Part shown: positions 1 to 10,850 of the stretch, piece after piece
How the letters are laid out: each line of letters begins with the position of its first letter
How positions within the stretch are numbered: position 1 is the stretch's first letter
NCBI GenBank assembly: GCA_015680685.1
Contig: MNCI01003938.1
Coordinates: forward strand, 500,110 to 564,109
Reading direction: 5' to 3'
DNA from: Gnetum montanum
Lineage: Eukaryota; Streptophyta; Gnetopsida; Gnetales; Gnetaceae
Length of the DNA stretch: 64,000 nt
The notes under the pieces: model-generated
The model's input: only the letters and a program-made list of their open reading frames with translations
What the model was told of the DNA's origin: nothing
Database searches by the model: none
Made by a program: the position numbers and the translations under genes

Positions 1-1015
1 TAAATTTCTCAAGATGTTTTTCAAAAGCTAACATAAGCTCTTATATGGCAACCAAATAGAAGTCTAGAATTGTGCAAAAATAGAGCTGTAAGAGCAATCA
101 AGAAATCCAAAAATTAAGTGCCAAGAACAATACTATCTAAACTATTAGCTAAGCCGCTGAATCTATGATGCAATTACCAAGCCATTTTTACAAGTAGTCT
201 TCCATAATTCTTATTCCAAGTTTTTCCCTTTTCTCCATTCTACCCTTGAAGTTCTTTTTATAGTAACTTATGAGTAGTTACAATCATCATGGAAAATTAA
301 TATTTTTTATATCCACTATGGGAGTTAGTTATAACCATCATAAAGTTAAATATTATAGTTGCTAAGTGTTCTATTTGGTAGTTACAATCACCATGATAGT
401 TAATTATAACTACCATAAATATTATTATTGATAAGTGTTCAATTCATATAGGACATTGAACAACTGTCTCATAAATCCCCTTTCCTTTATATTTTTTTAA
501 TTATTTTTTTAACATGTATTTTACTCATTACCATGGAATACAATAGCTTATACATATATGTAAGCTTTTTCCAAACAAAGGAAAAGTTGGAGTGTTTTAT
601 TGATAAATAGAGGCTTATTACAGTGAAATTAGGGACCATTGGATGCCATTATTATTATTTTTTTAGGGGAATTTGATTCTAATCAAAAGTAGTAGCACTA
701 GTAGCTAATGTTAGGGCTAGAGCTGACCCTGAGGATCTAGCAAAACTAGCTAAAGTAATTCATGTGGCTACTTACTTGAGTGGGAGCTCTGCCATCGCAT
801 TCACCACTATTTATGGATCTTATAGTGGCACCGAAACACCTCCAAAGGTAATGGTGCTATGGTAGTTGTTATTTTTCATCCAGAACCACATCGTTGTCTT
901 CCATGCTATTCCTGCATTGCTCACCACCACATCTAGATTGTTTTATCCCATCAAAGTTTAGATACTTCCCAACTGTTTTGAAATTATAATTCCAAGAAAG
1001 CTACAAAGGGCCTTT
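1..1015. other. Unassigned AT-rich flank
   Basis: I see no gene here. Between about 280 and 430 a short theme (GTTATAAC/ACCAT-type words, such as TTAGTTATAACCATCAT and TAATTATAACTACCATAA) recurs imperfectly, suggesting old local duplication. No reading frame resembles a known family. Confidence 0.5.
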
Positions 1016-1137
1016 TGTAAGAAACAATTGTGTAGAAAAATCGAATTGCACAAGTAATCAAAGTACAAAATGTAGAAGCATATGGAACTGACCTCCAGCC
1101 ATTAATGCCTTCAATTAATCTTATTCAGATTCTTCTT
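1016..1137 (-). repeat. Copia 3' LTR remnant (truncated)
   Basis: This is a direct repeat of 6179-6300 with scattered, mostly transition differences. It starts TGTAAG on the plus strand, which is the CTTACA 3' LTR end of the minus-strand element. Homology stops abruptly after GATTCTTCTT, where RNase H coding begins, so only the terminal 122 bp survives. Confidence 0.75.
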
Positions 1138-1440
1138 ATCCATAAAGACAACAGCTGAATTGTCACAAAACATTCTTTATGGCCTAGATATAAAATCCAC
1201 AATTCTAAGCCCTGATATGAAACTCTTTAGCCATACACCATGTGAAGTAGCCTCAAAACAAGAAGCAAACTCTGCCTCCATGGTGGAAGTAGCAACAAAA
1301 GTTTGCTTCCCACTCCTCCAAGATATAGCTCCTCTAGTTAGCATAAAAACATAACCAGATGTTGATTTCCATGAATCAACATAGCTAGAAAAGTCTAGGT
1401 CAAAGTAGCCAATCACCTCCAAGCAATCAGTTCATTTATA
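1138..1440 (-). pseudogene. Copia RNase H fragment
   Basis: The minus-strand translation gives YFDLDFSSYVDSWKSTSGYV, then ISWRSGKQTFVATSTMEAEF and a FCDNSA-like segment near 1170. These are conserved blocks of copia RNase H (D..WAGD-like start, STSGY, the STMEAEY active-site region, and the YCDN motif). The first block has lost its usual acidic/aromatic pattern. The domain then runs into the truncated LTR, so the protein cannot end normally. It is in a different frame from the RT upstream. Confidence 0.8.
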
Positions 1441-1639
1441 CATAAGCATGTAGTCTTTTGTACCTTGAAGGTACCTCATCACTTTCTTTGCAGCCCTCTA
1501 GTGATCAATACCTAGATTACTCTGATATTTGCCCAACATTCCCATAACAAATGCAATGTTAGGTCTTGTGCAGGCCTAAGCATACATAAGGATTCCAACA
1601 ATTGAAGCATATGAAATGTTGCTCATCTAACTTTTTTCT

Positions 1640-2580
1640 AAATCATTCCTAGGGCACTAGTTCAAATTGAACCTGTTACCCTTTACAATGGGTGCTATAC
1701 TTGGTGAAAAATCTTTCATCTAAAGCCTCTCTAAAACTTTGTTGATATAGGTCTCCTACGATAATCCTAGAATACATTTAAATCTATCTCTATGGATTTG
1801 TATGTCAATGAGATAAGATGCCTCACCCACATCTTCATGTCGAAATTCTTAGAGAGAAAATGTTTCACCTCATATAGAAATCCACTATTATTGGTTGCAA
1901 GAAGGATATCATCCACATATAGAACAAGGAAATAGATTTTTCTCCCACTAACCTTTTGGTATATATATTGATCCATGATGTTTTCTTTAAAATCAAATGA
2001 AGTGATTATATCATGGAATTTTAAGTACCATTAATGGGAGGCCTATTTCAATCCATATATGAATTTCTTGAGTTTTCATACCAATTGTTCATCATCACTA
2101 GAGGAAAATCATTAAGGTTGTTTTATATAAACCTCTTCCTCTAGATCACCATTTCGGAATGCTATTTTCACATCCATTTGATGTGATTCAAGATCAAAAT
2201 GGGTAACCAATGCCATGATAACATGAAGGGAGTCCTTCTTAGATACAGGAGAAAAGGTCTCCTTGTAACTTATTCCCTCTTTCTAAGTGAACCCTGTAGC
2301 AACAAATCTGGCCTTATATCTTTTAATGTTACCCAATGAGTCTTTCTTAGACTTGAAGACCCATTTGCATCCAATGGCTTTTACACCATCAAGAAACTTG
2401 ACAAGATCCTAGACTCCATTAGATGACATAAAGTTCATTTCATCTTTCATGGCATCATACCACAAGTTAGATTCTTCACAACTCATGGCTTGTGAAAACA
2501 TTTTGGGGTTAGTTTCAGCTTCTATGTTGTAGTCAGATTCCTAGAGATACATGATATAGTCACTAGGAATTGCTGATTGC
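1640..2580 (-). pseudogene. Copia reverse transcriptase (broken)
   Basis: The RT domain follows the hallmark linker LRRSTRVRQSAIPSDYI (near 2560-2610). Recognisable blocks are a [20 protein letters not shown]-type finger segment near 2310-2380 and LVLYVDDILLATNN near 1890-1930, with the catalytic YVDD preserved. Frameshifts and stops interrupt the rest. The preserved YVDD next to many nonsense codons indicates loss of function by scattered mutation. Confidence 0.85.
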
Positions 2581-3820
2581 CTTACTCTAGTAGATCGTCT
2601 TAATGTTGGTTCATCATTCTCTTGAGGATCATGATGTTCAATAGGTTCTGGTATCTGTTGTTCAGCTAGATCTACTACTTGTTGATCAGTAATTTGTGGA
2701 ACTTCAATGACTAGTTGTTGTTCAATATGCATTTGTGCTCTAGGCGTATTATGCATAACAATCAATCTATCATTTGAAATACTGGGCTCAGCGTCTATAT
2801 GATCTATCTCAAGATCTACTACTCCTACTAATCAAGTCATTCTCAAGAAATTTAGCATTCTTTGATTCTACAAACCTAGTAGTATGTGATGGGAAATAAA
2901 ATCTGTATTCCTTAGATTGTTTAGCATATCCAACAAAATACCCACTTATGGTCCTTGGGTCTAGGTTCTTTTCTTGTGGATTATAGACTTTTACTTCAAA
3001 CAGGCATCCCCAAACACATATATGTCGCAAACTCAATTTCCAACCTTTCCATAATTCAAATCATGTCTTTAAGATATCCTTGGTTGGAACTCAGTTTAAT
3101 ATATACATCACCAACTTGAAAGCTTTAGTCTACAAGGACTTAGGAAGCTTGGAGCTACTAAGCATACTCTACACCATATTCAATAATGTTTGATTTCTTC
3201 TTTCTACCACACCATTCTAGTCTAGAGAACTAGGCATAGTGTACTGTGCAACAATCCCATGCTCTTGAAGAAACTTAGCAAATGGACCAAGTGCTTGTCC
3301 ATCATCAATATATCTACCATAGTATTCACTACCTCTATCAGATCTCACTATCTTTATTTGCTTACTGCATTGTTTCTCTACTTCAACCTTAAACACCTTA
3401 AAGGCATCTATAGCTTTGCTCTTATTATGAAGTGGGTAGAGATACAAATATCATGAGTAATCATCAATAAAGGTAACGAACTAATTTTGATCATACACAT
3501 CCATATCTAAACTAAAAATATCTATACGTATGATCTCTAATATGTCTAAAGTCCTCTTGGCACCTTTCTTTGACATACTGATCTACTTTCCCTTTATGTA
3601 GTCCATGCAAGTATCAAAGTCAGTAAAATCTAGAATATTAAGTACTCCATCATTTACTAATCTCTTTATTCTCTCAATAGAGATATGTCCTAATCTACAA
3701 TGCCACAACATAGAGGATTTATCATTCATAACGCATCTCTTAATGCCAGCATGAACATGCATAGAAGTATAAGAAGTTTCATTTTGTAAATTAATCTTGA
3801 AAAGACCATCTATCAATGTA
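2541..3820 (-). pseudogene. Copia gag-pre-integrase and integrase (broken)
   Basis: Positions 3583-3816 encode LWHCRLGHISIERIKRL, the gag-pre-integrase HHCC zinc-finger region. Downstream come IVRSDRGSEYYGRY (second catalytic Asp) and GPFAKFLQEHGIVAQYTMPS around 3240-3370, then an NGVVERRNQTLLN segment near 3180-3225 holding the catalytic Glu. The C-terminal part (2809-3036) contains WGCLFEVKVYNPQEKNLDPR and GYFVGYAKQSKEYRFY, typical of the copia integrase tail. An in-frame stop lies just before NGVVERR, and others lie near 3450-3580. The stretch 2541-2765 is the acidic, Gln/Glu-rich linker to RT. Confidence 0.85.
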
Positions 3821-4099
3821 CCATTTCCAATAAGTTCATATCTATATTATAAACTAAATATAGTGTCTGAAATATTAAAGGAAAATCCCAATGATACAAG
3901 CCTTGAAACAGAAATTAAATTCCTTGAAAAAGTTGGAATATAAAATGTCTTTTCCAATTCTAAAATAAAATCACTACTTAAAACTAATATGCATGTTCCA
4001 ATTGCCTCCACATGTGAGCGCATCTTGTTGCTTCAATAGATGCATGACTTACTTCTCACTGGCCTCTTTAGGTTTTTCACCCCTGCAAGAAATTGGTTA

Positions 4100-4990
4100 C
4101 ATGGATTATAGAACCAAAATCAATCTTACATGTGTCATGGCCAACATCAACCATATTAGATTCAAAACAAATAAGTGAGAGTTAAGTACCTTTCTTTTCA
4201 AGCCATTTTTAATATTTAGAACAATCCTTCTTTATGTGCCCTTTCTTTTCATAGAAAAACATTTGGATTCTTTCTTAATATCAACTTGTGTAGGCAATTT
4301 GACCTTCCACTTGCCTTTGTCTTGTCCTTTATTGTTTCCTTGTGTATCCAAATGCACACTCTCTTTCATTTCCATAGCAAGTCTTCCCTATTCTTACACA
4401 CACATGGTCATTAGTTCATTGATTGACCATTTGTCCTTATGTGTGTTATAAGAAATCTTAAAGGGTCCGTATGGTGGTGGGAGCATGTTTAAGATATAGT
4501 GAACAAGGAAAGATTCTAACATCTTAACCTCAAGTGTTTTGAGTTGAGCCACTATATCCCTCATTTGCATGATGTGCTCATGCACACAAAGAATTTTAGT
4601 CAGCTTCATGGATGAGAACTTCATTATCAAGCTGCTAGCCAACACCTTGTCCAATGACTCAAATTGTTCATCGATGGCCTTTAACAAAGCACACACATTG
4701 TCATATTGTTTTAGTGAACCATGCATACCAATCGAGATCTTGGTTTTTATGAACATGACATAGAGGCAATTAGATTGCTCTCATTTTTCATAATTACTAA
4801 TGTCGTCTAGATAGCTAATTGCTATAACAACAAGTGGTTCATCTTTGTAGAGAGCATAATCAATGTCCATCTAGCCTAAATGAAGAAGAATTCTCTCCTT
4901 CCACACCTTATAATTATCACCCTTTAATTCAGGAATATCACATTTAAAATCAAAGTAGCTTACAAGTTGTACAACTGCATAATTAAACAT
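4100..4990 (-). pseudogene. Copia gag (broken)
   Basis: The frame opens at an ATG at 4990 and stays in one register to beyond 4260. It contains LKGDNYKVWKERILLHLG (the UBN2/copia gag N-terminal signature), followed by a TAG where Trp is expected, then the central gag block MRDIVAQLKTLEVKMLE and LPPPYGPFKISYN. A zinc knuckle at 4221-4264 reads CFFYEKKGHIKKDC: the second Cys of the C-x2-C-x4-H-x4-C pattern is replaced by Tyr (TGT to TAT). A stop follows within ten residues. Confidence 0.8.
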
Positions 4991-6162
4991 GCTTATGTCA
5001 CTAAATTTGAGATTAAAATACCATACAACATGTTTACCAATGTAAATCATGAAAAATATGAATCAAATGACATAAAATTGCCTGTGGACTAAATTTTAAT
5101 TCAAACAGATTCATATATCCTTACAATGAAATTATTAAAACCCTAAAACACCCTATGGGTAAATTAAGAAAATAATTTAACATATCATCCTAATTAATCA
5201 TATTAAATACAATAAAAATTCCTATGGGATAAAATTTATCATATTACATATGATTAATCACAATTTTAATGTTGTCTACTCGAATTTTGCATATGTGATC
5301 CAAAAGCTCTTAGTACATAATTTTGCATAATTAAAGATTCTATGGCTACTCGAATTATACAAAATTATATAGATCACTAGTTATAATTCATATGCAAAAA
5401 ATCATGCATACATATACAAAAATATTCATAAAATTGATAAATTACCAAATTCAACATGGTATAAACATAATTTTATCAAAATATTGAACAACTTTATGGT
5501 ATAAACATAACTCATTCAATTATCCTAGCCCAAGGTGCCCATGTGGAGGCTAACGCACCAAAAGAAAACCCTATAGAATGACGCTAATTCATTAGCCAAC
5601 ATGAAAAACACTAGAAATCATAATAATAATGATGAATGCTGGATATGCAAGCCATAATGGAAAAATTACATACATAATTCACAAATCCAACTATGCGCAG
5701 AGGGAACAGACATCTATTAACCTTAAAACCACTCAAGTTAAACCAAATAGTTATACAAACCCCAAAACTAAAGGAAGTGTATATGGAAAGCAAGAAATCT
5801 ATGTCAGCATTGCAAGGTATCATTTTCATGCTCAACCTTTAAAAACACTTACATAACGATAGGCTACTGTAGGCCAATGATGTAGATAGAAGACTATCAC
5901 ATAAAGCAAAATTGTAGACAACACAACCAAACCAACTCTCCAAAACAACAAAAGAAAATATTCTCATTGCCAGAGCAGTAATGGTTTCTATTTTCTAGAT
6001 TTACGATGCATAAGAATGCAACAAAATATGAGAGTGAAATCTCTTTCACCAAGCAAAAACCAGAAGCAAGCGATCTTCCTCAAACTATAAAGATAGAAAT
6101 ATTTTTAAAAAGTTTTTTCCAAATTACACCACTGTCAAAAATGGCATCAAGACAGAGATCTA
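4991..6162 (-). other. Copia untranslated leader
   Basis: This is the region between the primer-binding site and the gag ATG of the copia element. It is AT-rich, and no minus-strand frame in it resembles a protein. Short open frames on both strands look accidental. Confidence 0.5.
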
Positions 6163-6165
6163 ATA

Positions 6166-6176
6166 CTCTGATACCA
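6166..6176 (-). promoter_or_regulatory. Primer-binding site, tRNA-iMet type
   Basis: The minus strand reads TGGTATCAGAG, two bases inside the LTR end at 6179. This is the standard plant copia primer-binding site complementary to the 3' end of initiator tRNA-Met. It fixes the element's direction and the inner edge of the 5' LTR. Confidence 0.9.
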
Positions 6177-6178
6177 AA

Positions 6179-6300
6179 TGTAAGAAACAATTGTGCATAA
6201 AAATTAGATTGCACAAGTAATCAAAGTACAGAATGTGAAAGCAAATGGAACTAACCTCTAGCCATTGATGCCTTCGATTAATCTTGTTCAGATTCTTCTT
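6179..6300 (-). repeat. Copia 5' LTR, terminal part
   Basis: This repeat matches 1016-1137. Its plus-strand TG at 6179 is the 3' CA end of the minus-strand 5' LTR and abuts the primer-binding site. The LTR continues to the right past 6300, but its other end cannot be set because the partner LTR is truncated. Confidence 0.8.
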
Positions 6301-6500
6301 TGACACTAGTGCTCTACAATGATGGTGTATGCAACCACCAAGCATGTATGAAAGGGACCCAAACTACAATCCTCTTGTGATTCGTGGTGCATTTTTTCTC
6401 CCATCAAGAATGAATTTATAGGCCATGGGATTAGTTACCATAAGAAACCCAATGCCCACATGTAAAAAACATGTTACCGAATATGGAGAACACATTGATA

Positions 6501-6694
6501 CGTTAACCAACTCATAAAAATGCATTAGTGGGTATGGTGGCCACTTTCATGCATTAAAAAATTCATAAAATATATTAGTGGGCATGGTGGCCACTTTCAT
6601 GCATTAACTAACCCATACAATGCATCAGTAGACATGGTGGCCACTTTCATGCATTAACTAATGCATAAAGCACATTAGTGGGTAATGCATTTGC
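6501..6694. repeat. 50 bp tandem repeat, about 3.9 copies
   Basis: Units at 6501-6550, 6551-6600, 6601-6650 and a partial fourth unit to about 6694 share TTAGTGGGCATGGTGGCCAC and TTTCATGCATTAAC. The unit length is exactly 50 bp. It probably lies in the U3 part of the copia 5' LTR, where repeated enhancer-like blocks are common; that placement is inferred. Confidence 0.9.
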
Positions 6695-7935
6695 CATGGT
6701 AGTTCTTCTCAAGCGTGAAAGGGTACGGGACCAAGGCCTTGTAGTAGTTCTGCTTTGGGTTTTTCTTGTTTATGTAGCAAAAAGAATGAACAACTACCTT
6801 ATTAGGTATGTGCTTCATGAACTGTTTCACAACAAATCTCTAGTTGGAAGCGTTGTCGATGATGCTATTGGCCATGACAATGAGGTGCTCCAAGGACCTA
6901 TTGTCTTTCACAGAATCCTCATTCCAAACATCTTTGTAGCCTACCATGGAAGGATGCAAACATAAAGATAACTTGTTATTATTATCATTGTTTGTCATAT
7001 TCCTCATTCCTTAGTGACCTAGATTTGCATTGCAATGAGGAACTTGATAGCACAAAAACAAGTTGGCGAATGCCTATGGCATTTTTGTCTTTGGAGGCTT
7101 GAAGCCTATTCTTCCTCCTCCTCCTTCTCTTCCTAATTCTAAATCAATCAAGGCACAACAAGCCATGCATCTTCATGTTGTTATTATTGGAGGTGCTCAA
7201 TGCAATGGAGATTAAGGTTCCAATTCCTCATAAGCAAAGATAGTTCCAAAATTTTGGAATTTAAGGAAAGAAACAAATTCATGTCATTGTTTGTTAACGG
7301 TGCTGGTAAGCAGTGGTGAGATGATTTGAATGTTCTGGCAACATGATGCTTTCTTGCTTGCGTTGCATCTACTTGTGTAGACTTGGTTTGAACAAAGAGC
7401 AAGGATGGCAAGCATAGAACATGGACATCCAACAGTAATAGCTCCACCTTTTGAACTCAATTTTGGTGAATTAAAATAGAGAATCCACATTAATGAACAC
7501 ATCAAAAATCTATGCTATAATGGATGGCACTGGTCCAGTGTGTTAGACAAATGTTGCACTTCTTGTTGACATCCTTCCTTGTTTTATGGTTCACTTTCTT
7601 GGCAATATTCTTCATCACTACTATTAGTATACTTCTCCATATCATCATCATCATACAAGCCTTTTTAAGGATGTGAATATCCCCAAGAGCCATGATTCAT
7701 GCTAAAAAGAGACTATGAGGATAGCATCTAGGTCATAAAACCTATTTGTTGTTCCATTTCCTATTTTGAACATTTACTCAAATTTACTCATAAAATTTAC
7801 TCAAGATACCAAAGATTTTACTCATTTGTTGGTGATCAAGGGATCATTTCCTATTTGTTGGTGATCCAAAATTTGTTGATTCATTTCCATAAAATTTACT
7901 CAAAGCTCATAGGAAAATTTATTGTTGTTCCAAAT
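6695..7935. other. Unassigned interval between two retroelements
   Basis: No gene is recognised. A 95-residue open frame at 6678-6965 (plus) has no family resemblance. Near 7709 and 7933 the words CTATGAGGATAGCATC and TTGTTGTTCC recur around a block of repeated TTTACTCA words, suggesting a small duplicated or inserted segment of about 230 bp. Confidence 0.4.
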
Positions 7936-8238
7936 CTATGAGGATAGCATCATGATCACCTTGATCCCTTTTTTGAACATTGTTTTAATTCCAATACTCA
8001 AAGCTTTGTATTCAACCTTATTATTAGCACAAGGGAAAGATAGATGAATTGCCTTTAAAATTTTTGAAGAATCATCCTTTACTAGGACTACTTTAGTTGT
8101 AGAAGTATAATTCCCACTTGCTCTCATCTTAAGCTTTCTCTTTTTACAATTTATAAACTTCTTAAAGTGTGCAAATTTTGGATTCAAAAGCTCTTGTTTC
8201 GACAACATTATTTTTCCCATTTGAAGTAATTTTTTCAA
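7936..8238 (-). pseudogene. Gypsy RNase H-like fragment
   Basis: The C-terminal half reads AIHLSFPCANNKVEYKALSI followed by GIKTMFKKGIKVI. This matches the plant gypsy RNase H pattern (…F..TNN.AEYEAL..GL..A...GI..), with Lys where the catalytic Glu-containing AEYEAL is expected to start. The first half is Lys-rich and not assigned. It starts only about 30 bp after the protease segment. Confidence 0.65.
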
Positions 8239-8266
8239 TCATCAAAGGTTCACTATATATGTATAT

Positions 8267-8600
8267 TTAATTCTGTTCCCCTTTCCAAGGTAGCCACATA
8301 TGTGAATAATTTGTTGATATGTATCTTGAGAAATTTTTACTCCAACTTCTACTTAATAAAAGACTGTATGAATCATGGATATCTACTACTTGAATAGTCA
8401 CTTTAATTTTTATACGAGGTTCAAAAGTTATTTTGAATAGAACATTGGATAGGTAACCCACAATATTCACTCTGCTTTTATCCACTTGAAAAATCTTTTT
8501 ATTGGATTATTCAAGAATCAAACCAAGTTTTTTGCATATAGACAATGGCATAATAGTATATGTAGCTCTAGAATTAAACAAATAGTTTCAAAGATATTTG
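8267..8600 (-). pseudogene. Gypsy aspartic protease fragment
   Basis: The minus translation contains VDIHDSYSLLLSRSWSKNFS followed by RYISTNYSHMWLPWKG. This is the characteristic C-terminal block of plant gypsy retropepsins (DIP.SY..LLSR.W......TDWSHLWLP.KG). The upstream active-site half continues towards 8600 with stops. Confidence 0.75.
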
Positions 8601-10015
8601 CCTTTTAACTTCATTGTCAAAAGAAAAGGAGGATCTTTTTTATCAAGAGTACAATCATAGCTAGTTTTTGTTGTCTTATCACTGTTGAACACATAGCTTA
8701 ACTTTGACTATCCAACTTTTCTTTTTACTTTGAGCTTTGATAAGCTCCAAAGCTTTTCTCTATTGATCTCCTATCTGTAACAATTAATAAATACTAATTT
8801 TGGCCTTGACATGTTTATGATCCTTAATTAGATTATATTCTCCATCTTCATAAAAGCCTAGTTTCTTCATCCATCTATTAACATTTTGATTTTGAGTATT
8901 TTGCTCTACTTGATCTTCTTTACTTTTATTTTTCTCTTCCACTTTGTTGAAAAGCCCTGGAAGTTAATTTTTCTTTTGATCATAGATTATATATATTTTA
9001 TTCATTTTTATTACACTCTTCATTTGATGATATATCCTCTTCAGAACTTGACAAACAAGACGTATCACTAGATCCATTGTCAGGAGATTTGCTTGCATAA
9101 TGGACACAAGACAAATCATTATCAAATTCAATATCGAGGAAGTTGTACATAGCAACATCACTTTCATCTTCATCTTCTACACACTTAGTATCTTGATCCT
9201 CATGTTTCCTATTTTCCTTTTCCTCCTTTATTTTAAGTTTTGTTGAAGCTTTTTCTAGTTTCACTACTTTATTGAATAGATCTTTGATTTAACTACCCTT
9301 TTTTAGATTCTCTACTTTCTAACTCTTGCTCTATCTTAATACAAGATGACCCTAGTAATGCTTTAAGTTGGGTAAATCTTGCACATGAATCATAATTTTC
9401 TCTCCTCTTTTTTAAGTTGTGATAATATCTTCATTATCCAAGTTTAGTTGTTTTTCTAACTATATAGCTTCACTAAAGTACTCATTTAATGTTAGCAAGT
9501 TTGGAGTTCTTCCCAACTAAATTGAAATATTAGAATTCACAACCTTAAGATAAGTATCTATAAGCATTTCATTTGATGGTCTATATTGTCTTTGAAAGAG
9601 CCCACAAATTCATTGAAATTTAATGTTGAAATCTCTAATTGACTCTTTAACTCCTTGCTTAGATTGTACTAGCCCAAAATATAGTTTTTGTTGATCTAAT
9701 TAATTACCAAACTAGGCCAAGAAAAGGCTTTTCATATCATTCCAACTTGTGATATTGTTACTTGGCAAGTTTGAATACCAAATTTGAGTTGTATCCTTTA
9801 AATTTGCTACAAACAACCTAAAAGCTTGGTCTTGGTGTTAAATATTTGCATAAGCTGAAGCTAACTCAAACAAGTGAATGTATTCTTCAGCCAAGTAAGC
9901 TTTTTCAAGAACTCTCAAGCAAATATTTGTAAACTACCTTAGAAATATCATTGTAATTTTGGAATCTTAATGGTGTAACTCCTTACCAAGGATTCACTAG
10001 TTGTGGATTTTCCAT
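8600..10015 (-). pseudogene. Gypsy gag (broken)
   Basis: A minus-strand ATG at 10015 opens MENPQLVNPW, followed by a stop and an RFQNYND segment. Around 9700-9800 lies a Retrotrans_gag block, LKDTTQIWYSNLPSNNITSW, then NDMKSLFLAQFG, and further on LVQSKQGVKESIRDFNIKF. The 8998-9264 part is a Lys/Glu- and Asp/Ser-rich low-complexity tail. Several frameshifts and stops are present. Confidence 0.7.
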
Positions 10016-10850
10016 CTTATTAAAATTCGTTTTGATGTTTAAACTCTTATATTTCTTCAACCTTCTTCTCTAGATTGATAAACTAGACAGAAGAGGTGAA
10101 TTCCTTATCCTTTTGGTTTTAACTCCACTACGTATCCCAAACTTAAAAACCTTTTTCTATTCTTCTTCTAATGAATAATTGGTTTTATAATCAAAAAATT
10201 CTTTAGAACTTTTGAAATCTTCTAAACTACTAGTTTTTTTAGTCATTAACTCAAAATAATACCTAATTTTCTGTCAAGCCCTCCTAGCAGCAAAAAGAAC
10301 TATTGGCGCACTAGGACTATCAAGTTGTTAACTTATGAACTTAAGTAACAAGTTTTCTTAACCTTCTTCTAGTGCCAAAAAGAATTATTGGTGATCATTT
10401 GGGATCCCCAATGTTTTCCTTCGAGTCTCACACTTGGGATAATGGGAAACAAAGGTGTTCCTTCAAACTTGAGTTTCGGTGTTTATTGGTCTCTAGAAAC
10501 ACCAAAGCCCAAATACCTTCAAATAAACTCAATGGTAATAGAGCGAACTAAGCGTAAATGTGTGTTTACTGTTATGAATGTTGAAATTCTTGGATTTGTG
10601 TATGAAACTCTAACTAACTATTATAATAGAAATTTAGCTAACTTTGTTGAATATTATGAGTCATTAAAGATTCTTATTTTGTCAAGTCACTTAGTCTATA
10701 TAGTCCCTCTAGTACATTGCTTAAAAAAACAATTTCACCAAAATGCATAGGCACAATTCTATATAAATCTACTACTAATTTTTCTCATAGAGAAAGATAC
10801 ACAAGAATATTAGAAATAGAGTGAGATTCAATGGGCTTTAAAATAAAAGA
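10016..10850. other. Unassigned interval
   Basis: A 120-residue plus-strand open frame (10388-10750) has no recognisable motif. The phrase CAAAAAGAA(T/C)TATTGG(T/C)G occurs twice (near 10290 and 10375), with a related leading CCT(T/C)CTxG word, so a short duplication is present. This may be leader or LTR of the gypsy remnant to the left. Confidence 0.35.

Larger units (their letters stand above)
1016..6700 (-). mobile_element. Degenerate Ty1/copia LTR retrotransposon
   Basis: On the minus strand the order is 5' LTR part (right), primer-binding site, leader, gag with zinc knuckle, gag-pre-integrase, integrase, RT, RNase H, 3' LTR part (left). Integrase before RT defines copia. A 122 bp direct repeat (1016-1137 and 6179-6300), each starting TGTAAGAAACAATTGTG on the plus strand, marks the shared LTR ends. 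The left copy runs straight into RNase H coding, so the end of pol, the polypurine tract and most of the 3' LTR are deleted. Coding is broken by frameshifts (gag in one frame, integrase in a second, RT in the third) and stops. The right limit of the 5' LTR is not resolved; it probably includes the 50 bp tandem repeat ending near 6694. Confidence 0.8.
7936..10015 (-). mobile_element. Ty3/gypsy remnant lacking RT
   Basis: On the minus strand gag (from about 10015), a Lys/Glu-rich gag tail, aspartic protease (8267-8600) and then an RNase H-like segment (7936-8238) follow each other. The RT domain that should lie between protease and RNase H is absent, so an internal deletion of more than 1 kb is inferred. 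No LTRs were identified. Confidence 0.7.

Noticed and set aside
6501-6694. CRISPR-like array
   Set aside because: Units are contiguous 50 bp repeats without unique spacers, and the context is a plant retroelement.
10388-10750. 120-residue open frame on the plus strand as a gene
   Set aside because: It has no family motif, no neighbouring exon-like signals, and lies between retroelement remnants; similar lengths arise by chance in this AT-rich DNA.
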